Shown here piece after piece: positions 17,987 to 27,360 of a stretch of DNA of 64,000 nucleotides. Where the stretch lies: NCBI GenBank assembly GCA_900316045.1, contig ONBM01000003.1, positions 1-64,000 on the forward strand, read 5' to 3'. The position numbers and the translations under genes were made by a program. The DNA is from an uncultured Bacteroidales bacterium (lineage in GTDB: Bacteria; Bacteroidota; Bacteroidia; Bacteroidales; UBA932). Positions within the stretch are counted from its first letter, which is position 1; each line of letters opens with the position of its first letter. The notes below the pieces were generated by a model that worked only from the letters and a program-made list of their open reading frames with translations, was not told where the DNA came from and did not search any database.

Positions 17987-19921
17987 ATGCGTAAATTCTT
18001 CACAATAACGGTCTTCCTCCTGGCTATTCCGGCAATGCATCTTGCCGCGCAGGAACTGCCGCCGGCTTTGAAGCTGGCACCTCTTCCAGCAGCATCCGGA
18101 GACACAATCGGCAGGGAAAAGCTTCGCACTGAGACCGGCATCGCAGATGTCATACGCTCATTCTCGGGGGTACAGATAAAGGATTTCGGCGGGCTGGGCG
18201 GACTGAAGACGGTGAATGTGCGAAGCATGGGAAGCGAATACACTGGCGTGTTCATCGACGGACTGCAGGTCGGCAATGCCCAGAACATGCAAGTGGACCT
18301 AGGGAGGTTCTCGACCGACGGGCTGGATGCGGTGATTCTTTACAACGCCCAGAAGGACGGGCGGCTTCAGAGCGCTAAAGAATATGCCTCAGGAGCCGCA
18401 GTGCATCTTGTTTCAGCGATGCCATCATTCGAGGTGGGCAAGGTAAGGAATATGTCGGCTAGGGTTCGTAGCGGAGCTTTTGGCACGTTCGAGCCGACTG
18501 TTGAATACGAGCGCAAGCTCAGCGATAAAAATTCACTGAGGCTCATCGGAGATTATCTCTACGCCGACGGCCGCTACCATTTCCACAAATTCGGCTCGAC
18601 GATGGTCCGCCAGAACACAGACCTGCGCAGCTTCAGGGTCGAGGGCAGTTTCTATCATCGTGGATCTTCGTACTGGAACCTGAGAGCGTGGTACTACGAT
18701 TCCAAGCGGGGCCTCCCGGGGCCTGTCATAAGACGCCTTAAGGTAACGACTGCCGACCGCCAGATGGACAAGGACGCATTCTTGCAGGGCAAATGGTCCA
18801 AGAGATACGGTGACCTAGGGAATTGGGGTTCAGAGGGCTCCGCCGCTGGAAAATATTCATTCTACTACACTCGGTACAGGACAGACCCCTTCAAGGACCC
18901 AGGGGCGCTTCCTATAGACAACACTTACAGGCAGCACAATGCCTATGGGACATATTCGCATCTATTCAGCAATGGGAAATATTCAATCGGACTGGCTCAG
19001 GATGCCGAATTTTCTTATCTGGACGCAAACCTTCGCGACTTCGCCTGGCCGAAGCGGCTTAGCACTTGGGATGCCGTTTCCTTCGCCGTTGCCGACGAAC
19101 GCCTCAGCATGTCACTCAATCTGTTGTACGCTTTTGCGGCAGACTGGTTTTCCAATAACAAAGGCGGTTTCAAGAAAGACTCCGAAATCCGCAGTTTCTT
19201 TACCCCATCACTTACATTCGGATTCTCGCCTGATGCACATTGGACACTCTCAGGGTTCGTCAAGAAAACATGCAGGATGCCTTCTTTCAACGACTTGTAT
19301 TATACTATGGTCGGGAATTCTTCTCTTGAGCCTGAGAAGGCATGGCAATTTGACCTAGGTGCCGTCAGGCGAGACAACCTTGGCGAGGTGCTCTCGGAGG
19401 CCAAGATTGATGCCTACTTCTACATGGTTTCGGACAAAATAGTAGCCGTGCCTACTTCTAACCAGTTCCGCTGGTCAATGTACAACATCGGCCAGACCAG
19501 GATATTCGGAATAGAGCCGACTTGGAGACTGTCTGGTTCTGCGGTAGTAGAGTGGGGTTTCTTGTTTAAGTACACCTTTCAAAGGGCAATGGACTTCACC
19601 GACAGAGAAAGCATTACATGGAAAGGGCAGATTCCTTACATTCCGAAACACGCAGGGACTATTTCCATGAACGTTTCCTGGCACGGCTGGAGGGCCGATG
19701 CCGCATGGATGGTCACAGGGCGACGCTGGAGTTCCTCGGCAAACCTGACAGATTATGAAATCGATGCTTGGAACACCTTGGATTTGAGGTTTTCAAAGAC
19801 TTTCAGAAATATCACCTGCCGTCTTAACGTGAACAATATCACCGACACGCATTACGAAATCGTGCTGAACTACCCTATGCCAGGAGCGAATGTCATCGCA
19901 AGCATTGAATATTCGTTCTGA
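17987..19921 (+). CDS. BtuB-like TonB-dependent outer-membrane receptor
   Basis: A ~644-residue receptor without the SusC-type N-terminal extension. It has signal peptide MRKFFTITVFLLAIPAMHLAAQ, plug domain with TGIADVIRSFSGVQIKDFGGLGGLKTVNVRSMGSEYTGVFIDGLQVGNAQ (shown in parts), and a barrel with SFNDLYYTMVGNSSLEPEKAWQFDLG and the terminal IEYSF ending. Size and plug resemble receptors for vitamins or metal chelates such as BtuB. The next gene encodes a BtuG-like beta-propeller lipoprotein, which in Bacteroides captures cobalamin for BtuB. The divergent pnuC could instead point to another vitamin. No cobalamin or TPP riboswitch is visible upstream. Confidence 0.82.
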   Translation: MRKFFTITVFLLAIPAMHLAAQELPPALKLAPLPAASGDTIGREKLRTETGIADVIRSFSGVQIKDFGGLGGLKTVNVRSMGSEYTGVFIDGLQVGNAQNMQVDLGRFSTDGLDAVILYNAQKDGRLQSAKEYASGAAVHLVSAMPSFEVGKVRNMSARVRSGAFGTFEPTVEYERKLSDKNSLRLIGDYLYADGRYHFHKFGSTMVRQNTDLRSFRVEGSFYHRGSSYWNLRAWYYDSKRGLPGPVIRRLKVTTADRQMDKDAFLQGKWSKRYGDLGNWGSEGSAAGKYSFYYTRYRTDPFKDPGALPIDNTYRQHNAYGTYSHLFSNGKYSIGLAQDAEFSYLDANLRDFAWPKRLSTWDAVSFAVADERLSMSLNLLYAFAADWFSNNKGGFKKDSEIRSFFTPSLTFGFSPDAHWTLSGFVKKTCRMPSFNDLYYTMVGNSSLEPEKAWQFDLGAVRRDNLGEVLSEAKIDAYFYMVSDKIVAVPTSNQFRWSMYNIGQTRIFGIEPTWRLSGSAVVEWGFLFKYTFQRAMDFTDRESITWKGQIPYIPKHAGTISMNVSWHGWRADAAWMVTGRRWSSSANLTDYEIDAWNTLDLRFSKTFRNITCRLNVNNITDTHYEIVLNYPMPGANVIASIEYSF

Positions 19922-19966
19922 TTGCTTAAATTCGCACCCATTAAAGTTCTTTAACATATTCGCTTA

Positions 19967-21133
19967 ATGAAAAAGCAGACACTGCTGATTTTCAGCTGCG
20001 TTCTGGCACTGGTGGTGCTGGGATGCGACAAGGATGAGACATCATCCTTCACCTCCGAGGACGAGACCCTTGCGGGTGAGACAGTCACTGCAGGTGACAA
20101 AGATGCCCGTTACGTGAAATTATTCGTGCTGAACGAAGGTTCATACGGGCAGAACAACTCAACTCTGGATTTCTTCCGTTATTCTGACGGAAAGTATGTC
20201 AGAAATTCTTTCTCTCAAATGAATCCGACGATTTCCGCCGGACTGGGTGACGTGGGCAACGACATCGCTATTCGCGGCGACGAAGCCTGGATCGTGGTGA
20301 ACAACTCCGGGCTGGTTGAAATAGTCAGCGCCAGGGACGAGAAGCACATAGCCACGCTCGAAGTGCCTACCCCGAGAAACATTGTTCTCGACAATGAATA
20401 TGCCTACGTAACTTCTTGGGCAGGCGCCTATTATGGCGGCGATGCCAGAAAAGGGGCAGTTTACCGCATTGGGCTGTCTAACAAGACAGTCAAAGATACC
20501 GTGAACGTGGGTTATCAGCCAGAGGGCATCACGCTCAGCGGAGGAAACCTTTATGTGGCCAATTCCGGCGGGGTGAATCCAGGTGGTTACGAGAACACGA
20601 TTTCCATAATAAGCCAGGCCGAATTCAAGGTAACCGGTTCAATCTCACTGCCTTCGCAGAAAAATCTCAAAGACGTCGTAGCTTCCGGCGGGGACTTGTG
20701 GGTCAGCAGCCTTGGGGACTACTACAGCGTGCACTCTGGGCTTGCCAGGATAAATCTTGCGACTAAGCAAGTAAATGAATATGACGACGTAAGGGTCGGG
20801 ACCCGCCTCTGGAACGATGCCGCAAATGACAAAATCTACGTCATCGGCACACAGGATGAGTGGGTGTGGACGCCTGGAGCCAAGAAGACATATTCAATAT
20901 ACATGGCGAACACTGCTTCTGGCAACATTTCAGAACATAGCCTGCCCGAGGGCATAACTTATCCTTACTCCATCGCAGTTGACGGCGTCTCCGGCGACAT
21001 ATTCATAGGAGATGCCGCAGACAGCAAGACTCCTGGCAGCATCATGTGCTACGATGCGACATATTCATTGAAATGGAAGGCCACCGCTGGCCTCTTCCCC
21101 GGACACTTCGCCTTCTTCGACGCAAAACGCTGA
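19967..21133 (+). CDS. BtuG-like beta-propeller surface lipoprotein (DUF5074/YncE-like)
   Basis: A 388-residue lipoprotein, MKKQTLLIFSCVLALVVLGC. Repeated blades are recognisable by GDVGNDIAIRGDEAWIVVNNSG, YQPEGITLSGGNLYVANSGG, LKDVVASGGDLWVSSLGDY, RLWNDAANDKIYVIGTQDEW and YPYSIAVDGVSGDIFIGDA (each quoted in part). The VLNEGSYGQNNSTLDFF start after the linker is typical of the DUF5074 family that includes the cobalamin-binding protein BtuG. It follows the receptor by 45 bp and is probably co-transcribed. It likely caps the receptor and binds its ligand at the cell surface. Cobalamin is the best guess, not shown by sequence. Confidence 0.75.
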   Translation: MKKQTLLIFSCVLALVVLGCDKDETSSFTSEDETLAGETVTAGDKDARYVKLFVLNEGSYGQNNSTLDFFRYSDGKYVRNSFSQMNPTISAGLGDVGNDIAIRGDEAWIVVNNSGLVEIVSARDEKHIATLEVPTPRNIVLDNEYAYVTSWAGAYYGGDARKGAVYRIGLSNKTVKDTVNVGYQPEGITLSGGNLYVANSGGVNPGGYENTISIISQAEFKVTGSISLPSQKNLKDVVASGGDLWVSSLGDYYSVHSGLARINLATKQVNEYDDVRVGTRLWNDAANDKIYVIGTQDEWVWTPGAKKTYSIYMANTASGNISEHSLPEGITYPYSIAVDGVSGDIFIGDAADSKTPGSIMCYDATYSLKWKATAGLFPGHFAFFDAKR

Positions 21134-21202
21134 TGCGCCTGAAACATCCACGGTGATAATCATCACATAGCCGCATTACGTCTGATGTTGGCGCGAAATT
21201 AT

Positions 21203-21238
21203 CTGATCCAGCCTCTTCCGCTCGGATCAGTTTTTTTT
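21203..21238 (+). terminator. Rho-independent terminator after the btuB/btuG-like operon
   Basis: Stem CTGATCC (21203-21209) pairs with GGATCAG (21224-21230), loop of 14 nt, followed by eight T residues at 21231-21238. Confidence 0.85.
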
Positions 21239-21339
21239 GCCCGCCATGTACCCTTCTTGACAAGGCTCCGTGTAGGCTCCAGCCGGATTCTTACAAAAAT
21301 TAGCCAGATTTTCGTAAATGCCCTTACTAGATTATGAAA

Positions 21340-21383
21340 TAAATTTGCAGCTGAATATAATTAGCTGCTCTCGATAAGAGCAG
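21340..21383 (+). promoter_or_regulatory. Promoter -7 and leader hairpin of the AraC-like gene
   Basis: TAAATTTG at 21340-21347 matches TAnnTTTG. The leader then folds into a perfect hairpin CTGCTCT (21365-21371), loop CGATA, AGAGCAG (21377-21383), about 20 nt before the start codon. It lacks a T-tract, so it is not a terminator; it may affect translation. Confidence 0.5.
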
Positions 21384-21405
21384 GAGCCTGATGTGAGTGT
21401 TGGAC

Positions 21406-22296
21406 ATGGGTATGCAGAATCTTGACATTCATCGTTCATGTAACAATTACCGCCTGGTCAGCACAGCTGATTTTGTCATAAAGGAATTTTCCGGGACAGA
21501 TCGGAGCCAAGAGGTACATGTGGAATTTCCGACAATAGTTTTTTTCCGTAAAGGCGAGGCCTTAGTGTCATCCGCCAATTTCAGCAATGTCCACGTCAGT
21601 GACGGAGAGATGATTTTCCTCACCCACTACGAGAAATACACCGTAGACGTGCTTCGCGATGTCACTGCCATCAATTGCAATTTTACCAGGAGCATGTCTT
21701 TCTGTGGCGGGTTTTCTTTACAAAGATTAAGCGGGTTCCTGCCTGAAGGTTATGCCTATGAGGGAAAGACGCTTCCGATACGCAAGCGGATAAAGGATTT
21801 CCTCGACCTCCTGCAGGCAAATATAGAAGATGGGCTGCATTGCGCAGATTTCCACGAAATCAAGTCCAAAGAACTGTTCATAATCCTCTCTGCATACTAT
21901 GACAAAGTGGAGCTGGCAGAGTTCTTCAGCCCTTTGCTCGGGTTCGATGTGGAATTCAAGGATCTCATACTAAAGAATTGGCAGAACGTTGACTAGGTGG
22001 AAGAGCTAGCAGCCATCACCAATAAGAGCTACGACACATTTCGCAGGGTCTTCATAGCCTCTTTTGGGGAATCCCCGAAGCAATGGCTCCTGTCGCGAAA
22101 GAAAGAGAAGTTATATCGAGAAATACTCATGGGCAATCAAACGTTCACGGAACTGGCGGATGAATACCATTTTTCGTCTCCGGCGTATTTCTCCAATTTC
22201 TGCAGAAAGCATTTCGGGATGACGGCGCAAGAAATACGGGCCATTGGAGAAAAGGAATTACGATGCGACCAAGGAAATGAGAATGACGGACGCTGA
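21406..22296 (+). pseudogene. AraC-family regulator of the fimbrial cluster, split by an in-frame amber codon
   Basis: Residues 1-196 form the N-terminal sensor region (FVIKEFSGTDRSQEVHVEFP, FRKGEALVSSANFSN). After NWQNVD comes TAG at 21994-21996, and the same frame continues directly with VEELAAITNKSYDTFRRVFIASFGESPKQWLL and FTELADEYHFSSPAYFSNFCRKHFG (quoted in part), the two HTH motifs of an AraC domain. So one base change has separated sensor and DNA-binding domains. The ATG at 21406 is used; GTG at 21397 is an alternative. The downstream part could restart at the GTG at 21997 and yield a free DNA-binding domain of 99 residues. Neighbours suggest it controls the fimbrial genes. TAG ends other genes here normally, so recoding is unlikely. 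Confidence 0.85.
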
Positions 22297-22381
22297 TTAT
22301 TACAAAATTATGACAGTTTTTCATAAAAAGGATTACGGACAATCCCCCCATCTTTGCATGACGAATAATTTGCAGAGGCCT

Positions 22382-22972
22382 ATGAATACTAATATCAGCT
22401 TTTGTTTCCTGGTGGCTTGCTGCCTTTTTCTGAGCCAGGCATCACACGGACAAGAAATCGCCTTAAAGACGAATTTGCTATATGATGCCACTGCATCATT
22501 CAATATCGGAGCTGAAATTGCACTGGGGCGGAAATACACGCTTGACGTTTCAGGAAACTGGAATCCGTGGACCTTTTCAGACAACATGAAGTGGAAACAC
22601 TGGTTCGTACAGCCAGAACTCAGGCGTTGGTTCTGTGAAAAAATGGGAGGGCATTTCGTTGGCATACATGCCCAAGGAGGACAATACAATGCCGGGAACA
22701 TCGACAACGACTTGAAAATTGCAGGCACTGATTTCTCAAAACTTAAGGATAGCAGGTGTCAGGGATGGTTCATTGGGGCAGGAGCCGCTTTTGGATATGC
22801 CTGGATGCTCAGCAAGCACCTGAACATAGAGGCCGAAATGGGTCTCGGATACGTCTATTCCACCTATGACAGATTCCAATGCCCGGCATGCGGGAGCCGC
22901 CTCGAAAAAGGAAAGCATCATGATTATTTTGGCCTGACGAAGGCGGCAGTCAACATTGCCTACATCTTTTAA
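22382..22972 (+). CDS. DUF3575 outer-membrane protein of the fimbrial cluster
   Basis: A 196-residue exported protein: signal MNTNISFCFLVACCLFLSQASHGQ, then EIALKTNLLYDATASFNIGAEIALG, the opening typical of DUF3575, and a run of beta strands (GWFIGAGAAFGYAWML, LNIEAEMGLGYVYSTY) ending IAYIF. It is probably a small outer-membrane barrel. Genes of this family head Mfa/Fim operons in Bacteroidales. A CPAC pair near the end is unusual. The ATG at 22382 opens the signal peptide. A weak -7 like CATCTTTG is at 22349-22356. Confidence 0.8.
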   Translation: MNTNISFCFLVACCLFLSQASHGQEIALKTNLLYDATASFNIGAEIALGRKYTLDVSGNWNPWTFSDNMKWKHWFVQPELRRWFCEKMGGHFVGIHAQGGQYNAGNIDNDLKIAGTDFSKLKDSRCQGWFIGAGAAFGYAWMLSKHLNIEAEMGLGYVYSTYDRFQCPACGSRLEKGKHHDYFGLTKAAVNIAYIF

Positions 22973-23002
22973 AATTTCGCAACTATATTAATATATTTTA
23001 AG

Positions 23003-24559
23003 ATGAAACCAAGACATTTATTATGGGGATTAGTCAGCGGCATTGCCGTGCTATCCATCTCTGCATGCAGCAGAGAAGAAATGAAAGAACAAAATGTTTC
23101 AGATGTGCAGGGGTACATATCGGTTCAGCTTGCAGGACCTGCCGTTCGTCCTTCAACCAGGACTGTTGCCGGAGAAGACGGCACCGAGGCCGGAACCGAG
23201 GTTCAGAACAAGATTTCCAGCATACAGCTTCTTCTCTGCAATCCGGGGAACGGAGTGGTGCAATTCTCATACACTCTAGATTCAGGGAATCTTATTCCAA
23301 TCACGGGAAATGGCGTGAAGACGAAGCCTATCAAGGTTCAGACCGGGACATTCGAGGTCTACGTCATCGCGAATCCTGGCACGCATGCCCTTTCTGCCGG
23401 AGACGACGTGAATGATTATGTCATCTCGAGCATAACTGAGGCAGGAATGAAAGGAAGCTATGCTTCCGACAACACTTTCTTGATGTTCAACGAATGCAAC
23501 GGAAATGGAGCTGACGATGTAAAAGGAAGCGCCATCACCATCACAGAAGCTAATGGGCTGGAGAACCCTGCGACGTGCAACGTGATTAAGCTCGATCGCT
23601 TGGCAGCGCAGATTAGAAGCCAGGCTTCTGCTGACGGAGGCGGAGACGGTAAGGTGACCGCCAACGTAGGCTCACAGCTTCCATCTCTGACAAGCGCTAC
23701 CATGGTAGGATTCAGACTCCTTAACGGAGCCACAAAAACGAATCTCCAGCAGCATTGGACCAAGGCCATAAACGAGCAAGGAGCAACCTTCGCATGGGAC
23801 AACGTTCTCGTGACGCCAGTAATGTCATACGGGACGAATGCCGGAGGGTCGGAATTCTACAATGCCCTTACCGATTTCCGTTCAGTGGTTAAGAATGACT
23901 CGGAGGTATATTCCGAAGCAAAGGACCTTTACGCCTCCATTCCTGCTTACAACGGCGAGACAGGAGCCATCTTCTGCATGGAGAATCATCCATCCACGAC
24001 TGAGATAGCCCGTTATGGCAACACTACGGGTCTTATCTATCAGTTCAAAGCCACAGTCACCGGCAGCGACAATCTTGCTGGCGAGAACTCATTTTACTGC
24101 TATAACAACGAATATTTCGCCACATTGGCAGCATTGGCAGCCAAATATCCTCAGGCATTAGCCGCAGCCACAGGAGACGACAAGGTTGCTTCAGCCTCCA
24201 CCGAACTCGCTTCAGCCATGACCTCTTCCGACGTAGAGAAGGCCCTCTCCGACTTCCGCGTCAAATACAACATCATGGTCTACAAGAATGGAATCATGTA
24301 TTACACATGGTTCATCAAAGACCAGAATTACATCGACTCTTCCATAACGGAGACAGACAAAAGCTACTATTCCGTAATGCGGAACACCATCTACGATTTT
24401 ACGGTGAAGAGCCTCTCCAGGATTGGCACGGACATTCCTGGCGGATGGAATCCTAACGTAGACCCAGACGACCCGGTAGTCAACAAAGATGTCTACATGG
24501 TAGTCGAGGCCAAGGTTAACGACTGGGTGCTCAGCACCGAGGACATTGTCCTTGAATAG
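23003..24559 (+). CDS. Mfa1-like fimbrial major subunit
   Basis: A 518-residue lipoprotein precursor with signal and lipobox ending ISAC at residue 22. The N-terminal domain begins GYISVQLAGPAVRPSTRTVAGED and has VQNKISSIQLLLCNP and FEVYVIANPGTH, as in Mfa1/fimbrillin proteins; the Arg in PSTRT is a candidate gingipain-type trimming site by analogy. NVIKLDRLAAQIRS is the conserved fimbrillin strand. The C-terminus NTIYDFTVKSLSRIGTDIPG and VEAKVNDWVLSTEDIVLE is typical of major subunits that polymerise by donor-strand exchange. It leads the structural genes. Function as a shaft subunit is inferred from order and size. Confidence 0.85.
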   Translation: MKPRHLLWGLVSGIAVLSISACSREEMKEQNVSDVQGYISVQLAGPAVRPSTRTVAGEDGTEAGTEVQNKISSIQLLLCNPGNGVVQFSYTLDSGNLIPITGNGVKTKPIKVQTGTFEVYVIANPGTHALSAGDDVNDYVISSITEAGMKGSYASDNTFLMFNECNGNGADDVKGSAITITEANGLENPATCNVIKLDRLAAQIRSQASADGGGDGKVTANVGSQLPSLTSATMVGFRLLNGATKTNLQQHWTKAINEQGATFAWDNVLVTPVMSYGTNAGGSEFYNALTDFRSVVKNDSEVYSEAKDLYASIPAYNGETGAIFCMENHPSTTEIARYGNTTGLIYQFKATVTGSDNLAGENSFYCYNNEYFATLAALAAKYPQALAAATGDDKVASASTELASAMTSSDVEKALSDFRVKYNIMVYKNGIMYYTWFIKDQNYIDSSITETDKSYYSVMRNTIYDFTVKSLSRIGTDIPGGWNPNVDPDDPVVNKDVYMVVEAKVNDWVLSTEDIVLE

Positions 24560-24635
24560 CCTGATAGCAGAACGGTTGAATCGGCCGCGCGACTCTGAAA
24601 CAAAGCCAACGCGGCTGATTCTTAAAATTTTAACA

Positions 24636-25637
24636 ATGAGAGTGTTCCAGAAGCCTAGACTCATCTGTTTGGCCATCGCATATGCGGCGGCCTGCCTGGC
24701 TGCGACGTCCTGCATAAAAGACGACCAGTCAGACTGCACGCTGGAGCTTCGGCTCAGATACGTCTATAACATGCAGGGGGCAGACGGACTCGCTCGTGAA
24801 GCCAATGAAGCGGATGTGTACGTCTTCGACTCCGAGAATAAATTCGTTGGACATTATACGGCGCAGAACATCAGCGAAGATAATTTCACGATGCATCTCC
24901 CTTTGCCGGAGCCTGGCAGATACACTTTCGTAGCGTGGGCGAAAAGCACTAAGGAAACGAATCCGGAAGCCAATTTCGAGATAACGGAGCCACAGAAGAG
25001 GGATGATTCGCCCGAGAGCCTCACAGCCCGTATTAGAAGGAATAGAGGCTGCGCAAAAAGCAGGCTTAACAATCTGCTCAACGGAACCCTAGAGACCGAG
25101 GTTTCCGGCGCCAACCGAAAACTTACCATAGACTTGATGAAATGCACCAACGCCATACGCATAATCCTAATGCCGTCGCATCCGGGGCAGACTCTGAAGC
25201 GCGAAGATTTTGACATCAGCATCGAGGGGAAAAACGGATGGCTTGGGTACGATGCGTCCGCCTATCGGACGGATAAATTAATCTATTATCCTTACCGTCA
25301 GCTTTTAGAGCAAAGCAGTGAAGGAAAAACAGGCGATGAAATAGACAATGCCGTGACGGCGGATTTCAACACTTCCAGGATTCTTGACGGAAGCAATGCC
25401 AGACTCGTCGTCAGGAATGCATCTTCAGGCCGTGAAATATTGAACATTAACCTTCCTTGGTTCCTCTCCCTCCAAGCAATCGGAGAGCACAGGGCAGAAT
25501 GGACCAACCAGGAATATCTTGACCGGCAGGATGAATATTCCATGACTTTCTTCATAGACGGAGCCACCTGGATGGAAACTAAAATAGTGGTCAACGGATG
25601 GGTGCTTTCCCTCCAGGACATAGATTTCAGTAAATAA
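24636..25637 (+). CDS. FimB/Mfa2-like fimbrial anchor lipoprotein
   Basis: A ~333-residue lipoprotein (MRVFQKPRLICLAIAYAAACLAATSC). The mature start DCTLELRLRYVYNMQGADGLAREANEADVYVFDSENKFVG is the FimB/Mfa2 signature, followed by RKLTIDLMKCTNAIRIILMP. It ends TKIVVNGWVLSLQDIDFSK. Mfa2-type proteins anchor the fimbria to the outer membrane and limit its length. It sits between two Mfa1-like genes. The ATG at 24636 is chosen; earlier in-frame starts fall inside the preceding gene. Confidence 0.85.
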   Translation: MRVFQKPRLICLAIAYAAACLAATSCIKDDQSDCTLELRLRYVYNMQGADGLAREANEADVYVFDSENKFVGHYTAQNISEDNFTMHLPLPEPGRYTFVAWAKSTKETNPEANFEITEPQKRDDSPESLTARIRRNRGCAKSRLNNLLNGTLETEVSGANRKLTIDLMKCTNAIRIILMPSHPGQTLKREDFDISIEGKNGWLGYDASAYRTDKLIYYPYRQLLEQSSEGKTGDEIDNAVTADFNTSRILDGSNARLVVRNASSGREILNINLPWFLSLQAIGEHRAEWTNQEYLDRQDEYSMTFFIDGATWMETKIVVNGWVLSLQDIDFSK

Positions 25638-25656
25638 TATAATATCGGGATTGTTT

Positions 25657-27357
25657 GTGAAACGGATATTATCATGCAAGATTAGGAAAGCGGGCATATT
25701 CATGCTTGCGGCCATGCTGTTATGCACTACGTCTTGCATATACGACGAGATCACTGAAGATGCGCCACCGCATTCGGGCGATGGAAAAGCCTATATACGC
25801 ATCAAGGTTGGCTTCAAGGATGGGAACGCCATGAAGACCAGGACTTATGAGCCGAGCTATGAAGATGAAGACAGCGAGCGCAAGGTATCCGGGTTCAGAG
25901 TTTTCCTGGTTAAGAAGGACGATCCGTCGGCAGAGGTGGTAGAGCTGAAGGACCTTCCGATGCTCGACGAGACTACCACCAAGCCATTCGAGATAGACCC
26001 GGCTTACACTCATGGCTACCTGGCCTACATCGTGGCAAACGCAGGCAGCATTGAACCGAAGACCACCTCAGGGAATGATTTCCGAGGCGAGTACGCATTG
26101 ACGGAATCAGGATGCGCCAAGGTCTGGGAGCCTAATCATTTCCTCATGGTAAATGTCCGTAACCAGATTCCCGAAAAAGATGGCGAGGCTCCGTACGGGG
26201 GCGTGCCCCTTGAGATTGACGAGCCTGGGAAATACGGCATAGATAATCCTTTCACGCTAACGATCACCCTGGAAAGACTTGCGGCAAAGGTCGTGGTGAA
26301 TTGCGATGCCGGCGATTACGATTTCGGCGGCCTGTACAAAGATTTTCCGGGGTTCTTCAAGGATGTGAAAATCGAGAGCGTGGCTCTCATTAATTGCGTC
26401 AACCGATTGTATCTTATTCAAAGGTGGAGAAAAGCCATCCTTTACGAGGAACAATGGGAAGATGCTTCGAAAAGTGAGAGCACTCCGGAAGGCGCTCCTT
26501 ACGGATACCCATATCTGTGGTGCATAACTCCAAGCAGCGATGTGAGCTATCCGACAACCTCTGGCTACTACAACAGATTTTCTGATTTTACCGATTTCAG
26601 CTCATACTCGCTAAAACCAGAAGCCTCCGGGCGGTTTATTCCCATAGACCAGAAGACAAACAGCGTCACCATGTATTGCCTAGAGAACAATTCTCCGAAC
26701 TACCTTGAATTGTGGAGCGCTTTTGATGCCTCCAGGGATGACATCGGAGACGACAACCAATGGCAGTACGCATTCGGGACGAAAATGAGGAGCCGTTGCA
26801 CTGGCGTTCTTTTCAGGGTGAGGGCGAAGGTCAAGGCTGATTCTCACCACACGGGAGAAGTAATCGTGGACCCGGAAGAGGGAGAATGGACGACCAAATC
26901 GCAACTCTCCGCATCGGACGAAGATTACCAGACATTTTATTGCTACCGGAAATACGTCACTTCCAGCCTGGAGGCGCTGTTCAGAGACAATCCTAGCCTG
27001 ACCGGGAAGGGACTGACGGCATCTTCTTCAGTCAAGGAACTAAGGTCTGCCGGAGTGAAGGTGTACGAGAACGGGTACATGTATTATGTCCATTGGATTA
27101 CAGACATGAATTACAAATATCTGTACACTTACAAGACGGAGCCTGACGAAGCAGACGAGTTCAACGACATTGCCGTGCTCCGCAACACAAGATACGAAAT
27201 CTCCGTCGGAAGCGTCAGCGAAATCGGCATGGACCTTCCAGGCAGAGAAGTCGATAATGCTGGAACCGTGATAGAAGGCAATAAATACCAGCTTTATCCT
27301 ATAGTCTGGGGCGGATGGGAGTTTGATGAGGATATTCTCAATGAGCTGAGGAAGTAG
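25657..27357 (+). CDS. Second Mfa1-like fimbrial subunit, possible tip adhesin
   Basis: A ~566-residue lipoprotein with GTG start (VKRILSCKIRKAGIFMLAAMLLCTTSC); TTG at 25651 is an alternative, and the later ATG would leave too short a signal. It has KAYIRIKVGFKDGNAMKTRTYEP, FTLTITLERLAAKVVVNCD, and a C-terminal NTRYEISVGSVSEIGMDLPG and VWGGWEFDEDI, parallel to the first Mfa1-like protein. The less conserved C-terminal strand and position after the anchor gene suggest an accessory or tip subunit. It overlaps nothing and stops 3 bp before the next ATG. Confidence 0.8.
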   Translation: MKRILSCKIRKAGIFMLAAMLLCTTSCIYDEITEDAPPHSGDGKAYIRIKVGFKDGNAMKTRTYEPSYEDEDSERKVSGFRVFLVKKDDPSAEVVELKDLPMLDETTTKPFEIDPAYTHGYLAYIVANAGSIEPKTTSGNDFRGEYALTESGCAKVWEPNHFLMVNVRNQIPEKDGEAPYGGVPLEIDEPGKYGIDNPFTLTITLERLAAKVVVNCDAGDYDFGGLYKDFPGFFKDVKIESVALINCVNRLYLIQRWRKAILYEEQWEDASKSESTPEGAPYGYPYLWCITPSSDVSYPTTSGYYNRFSDFTDFSSYSLKPEASGRFIPIDQKTNSVTMYCLENNSPNYLELWSAFDASRDDIGDDNQWQYAFGTKMRSRCTGVLFRVRAKVKADSHHTGEVIVDPEEGEWTTKSQLSASDEDYQTFYCYRKYVTSSLEALFRDNPSLTGKGLTASSSVKELRSAGVKVYENGYMYYVHWITDMNYKYLYTYKTEPDEADEFNDIAVLRNTRYEISVGSVSEIGMDLPGREVDNAGTVIEGNKYQLYPIVWGGWEFDEDILNELRK

Positions 27358-27360
27358 AAT

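Noticed and set aside
21994..21996. Recoded TAG (alternative genetic code or pyrrolysine) in the AraC gene
   Set aside because: TAG ends several normal genes in the window and no supporting machinery is present; a nonsense mutation is simpler.
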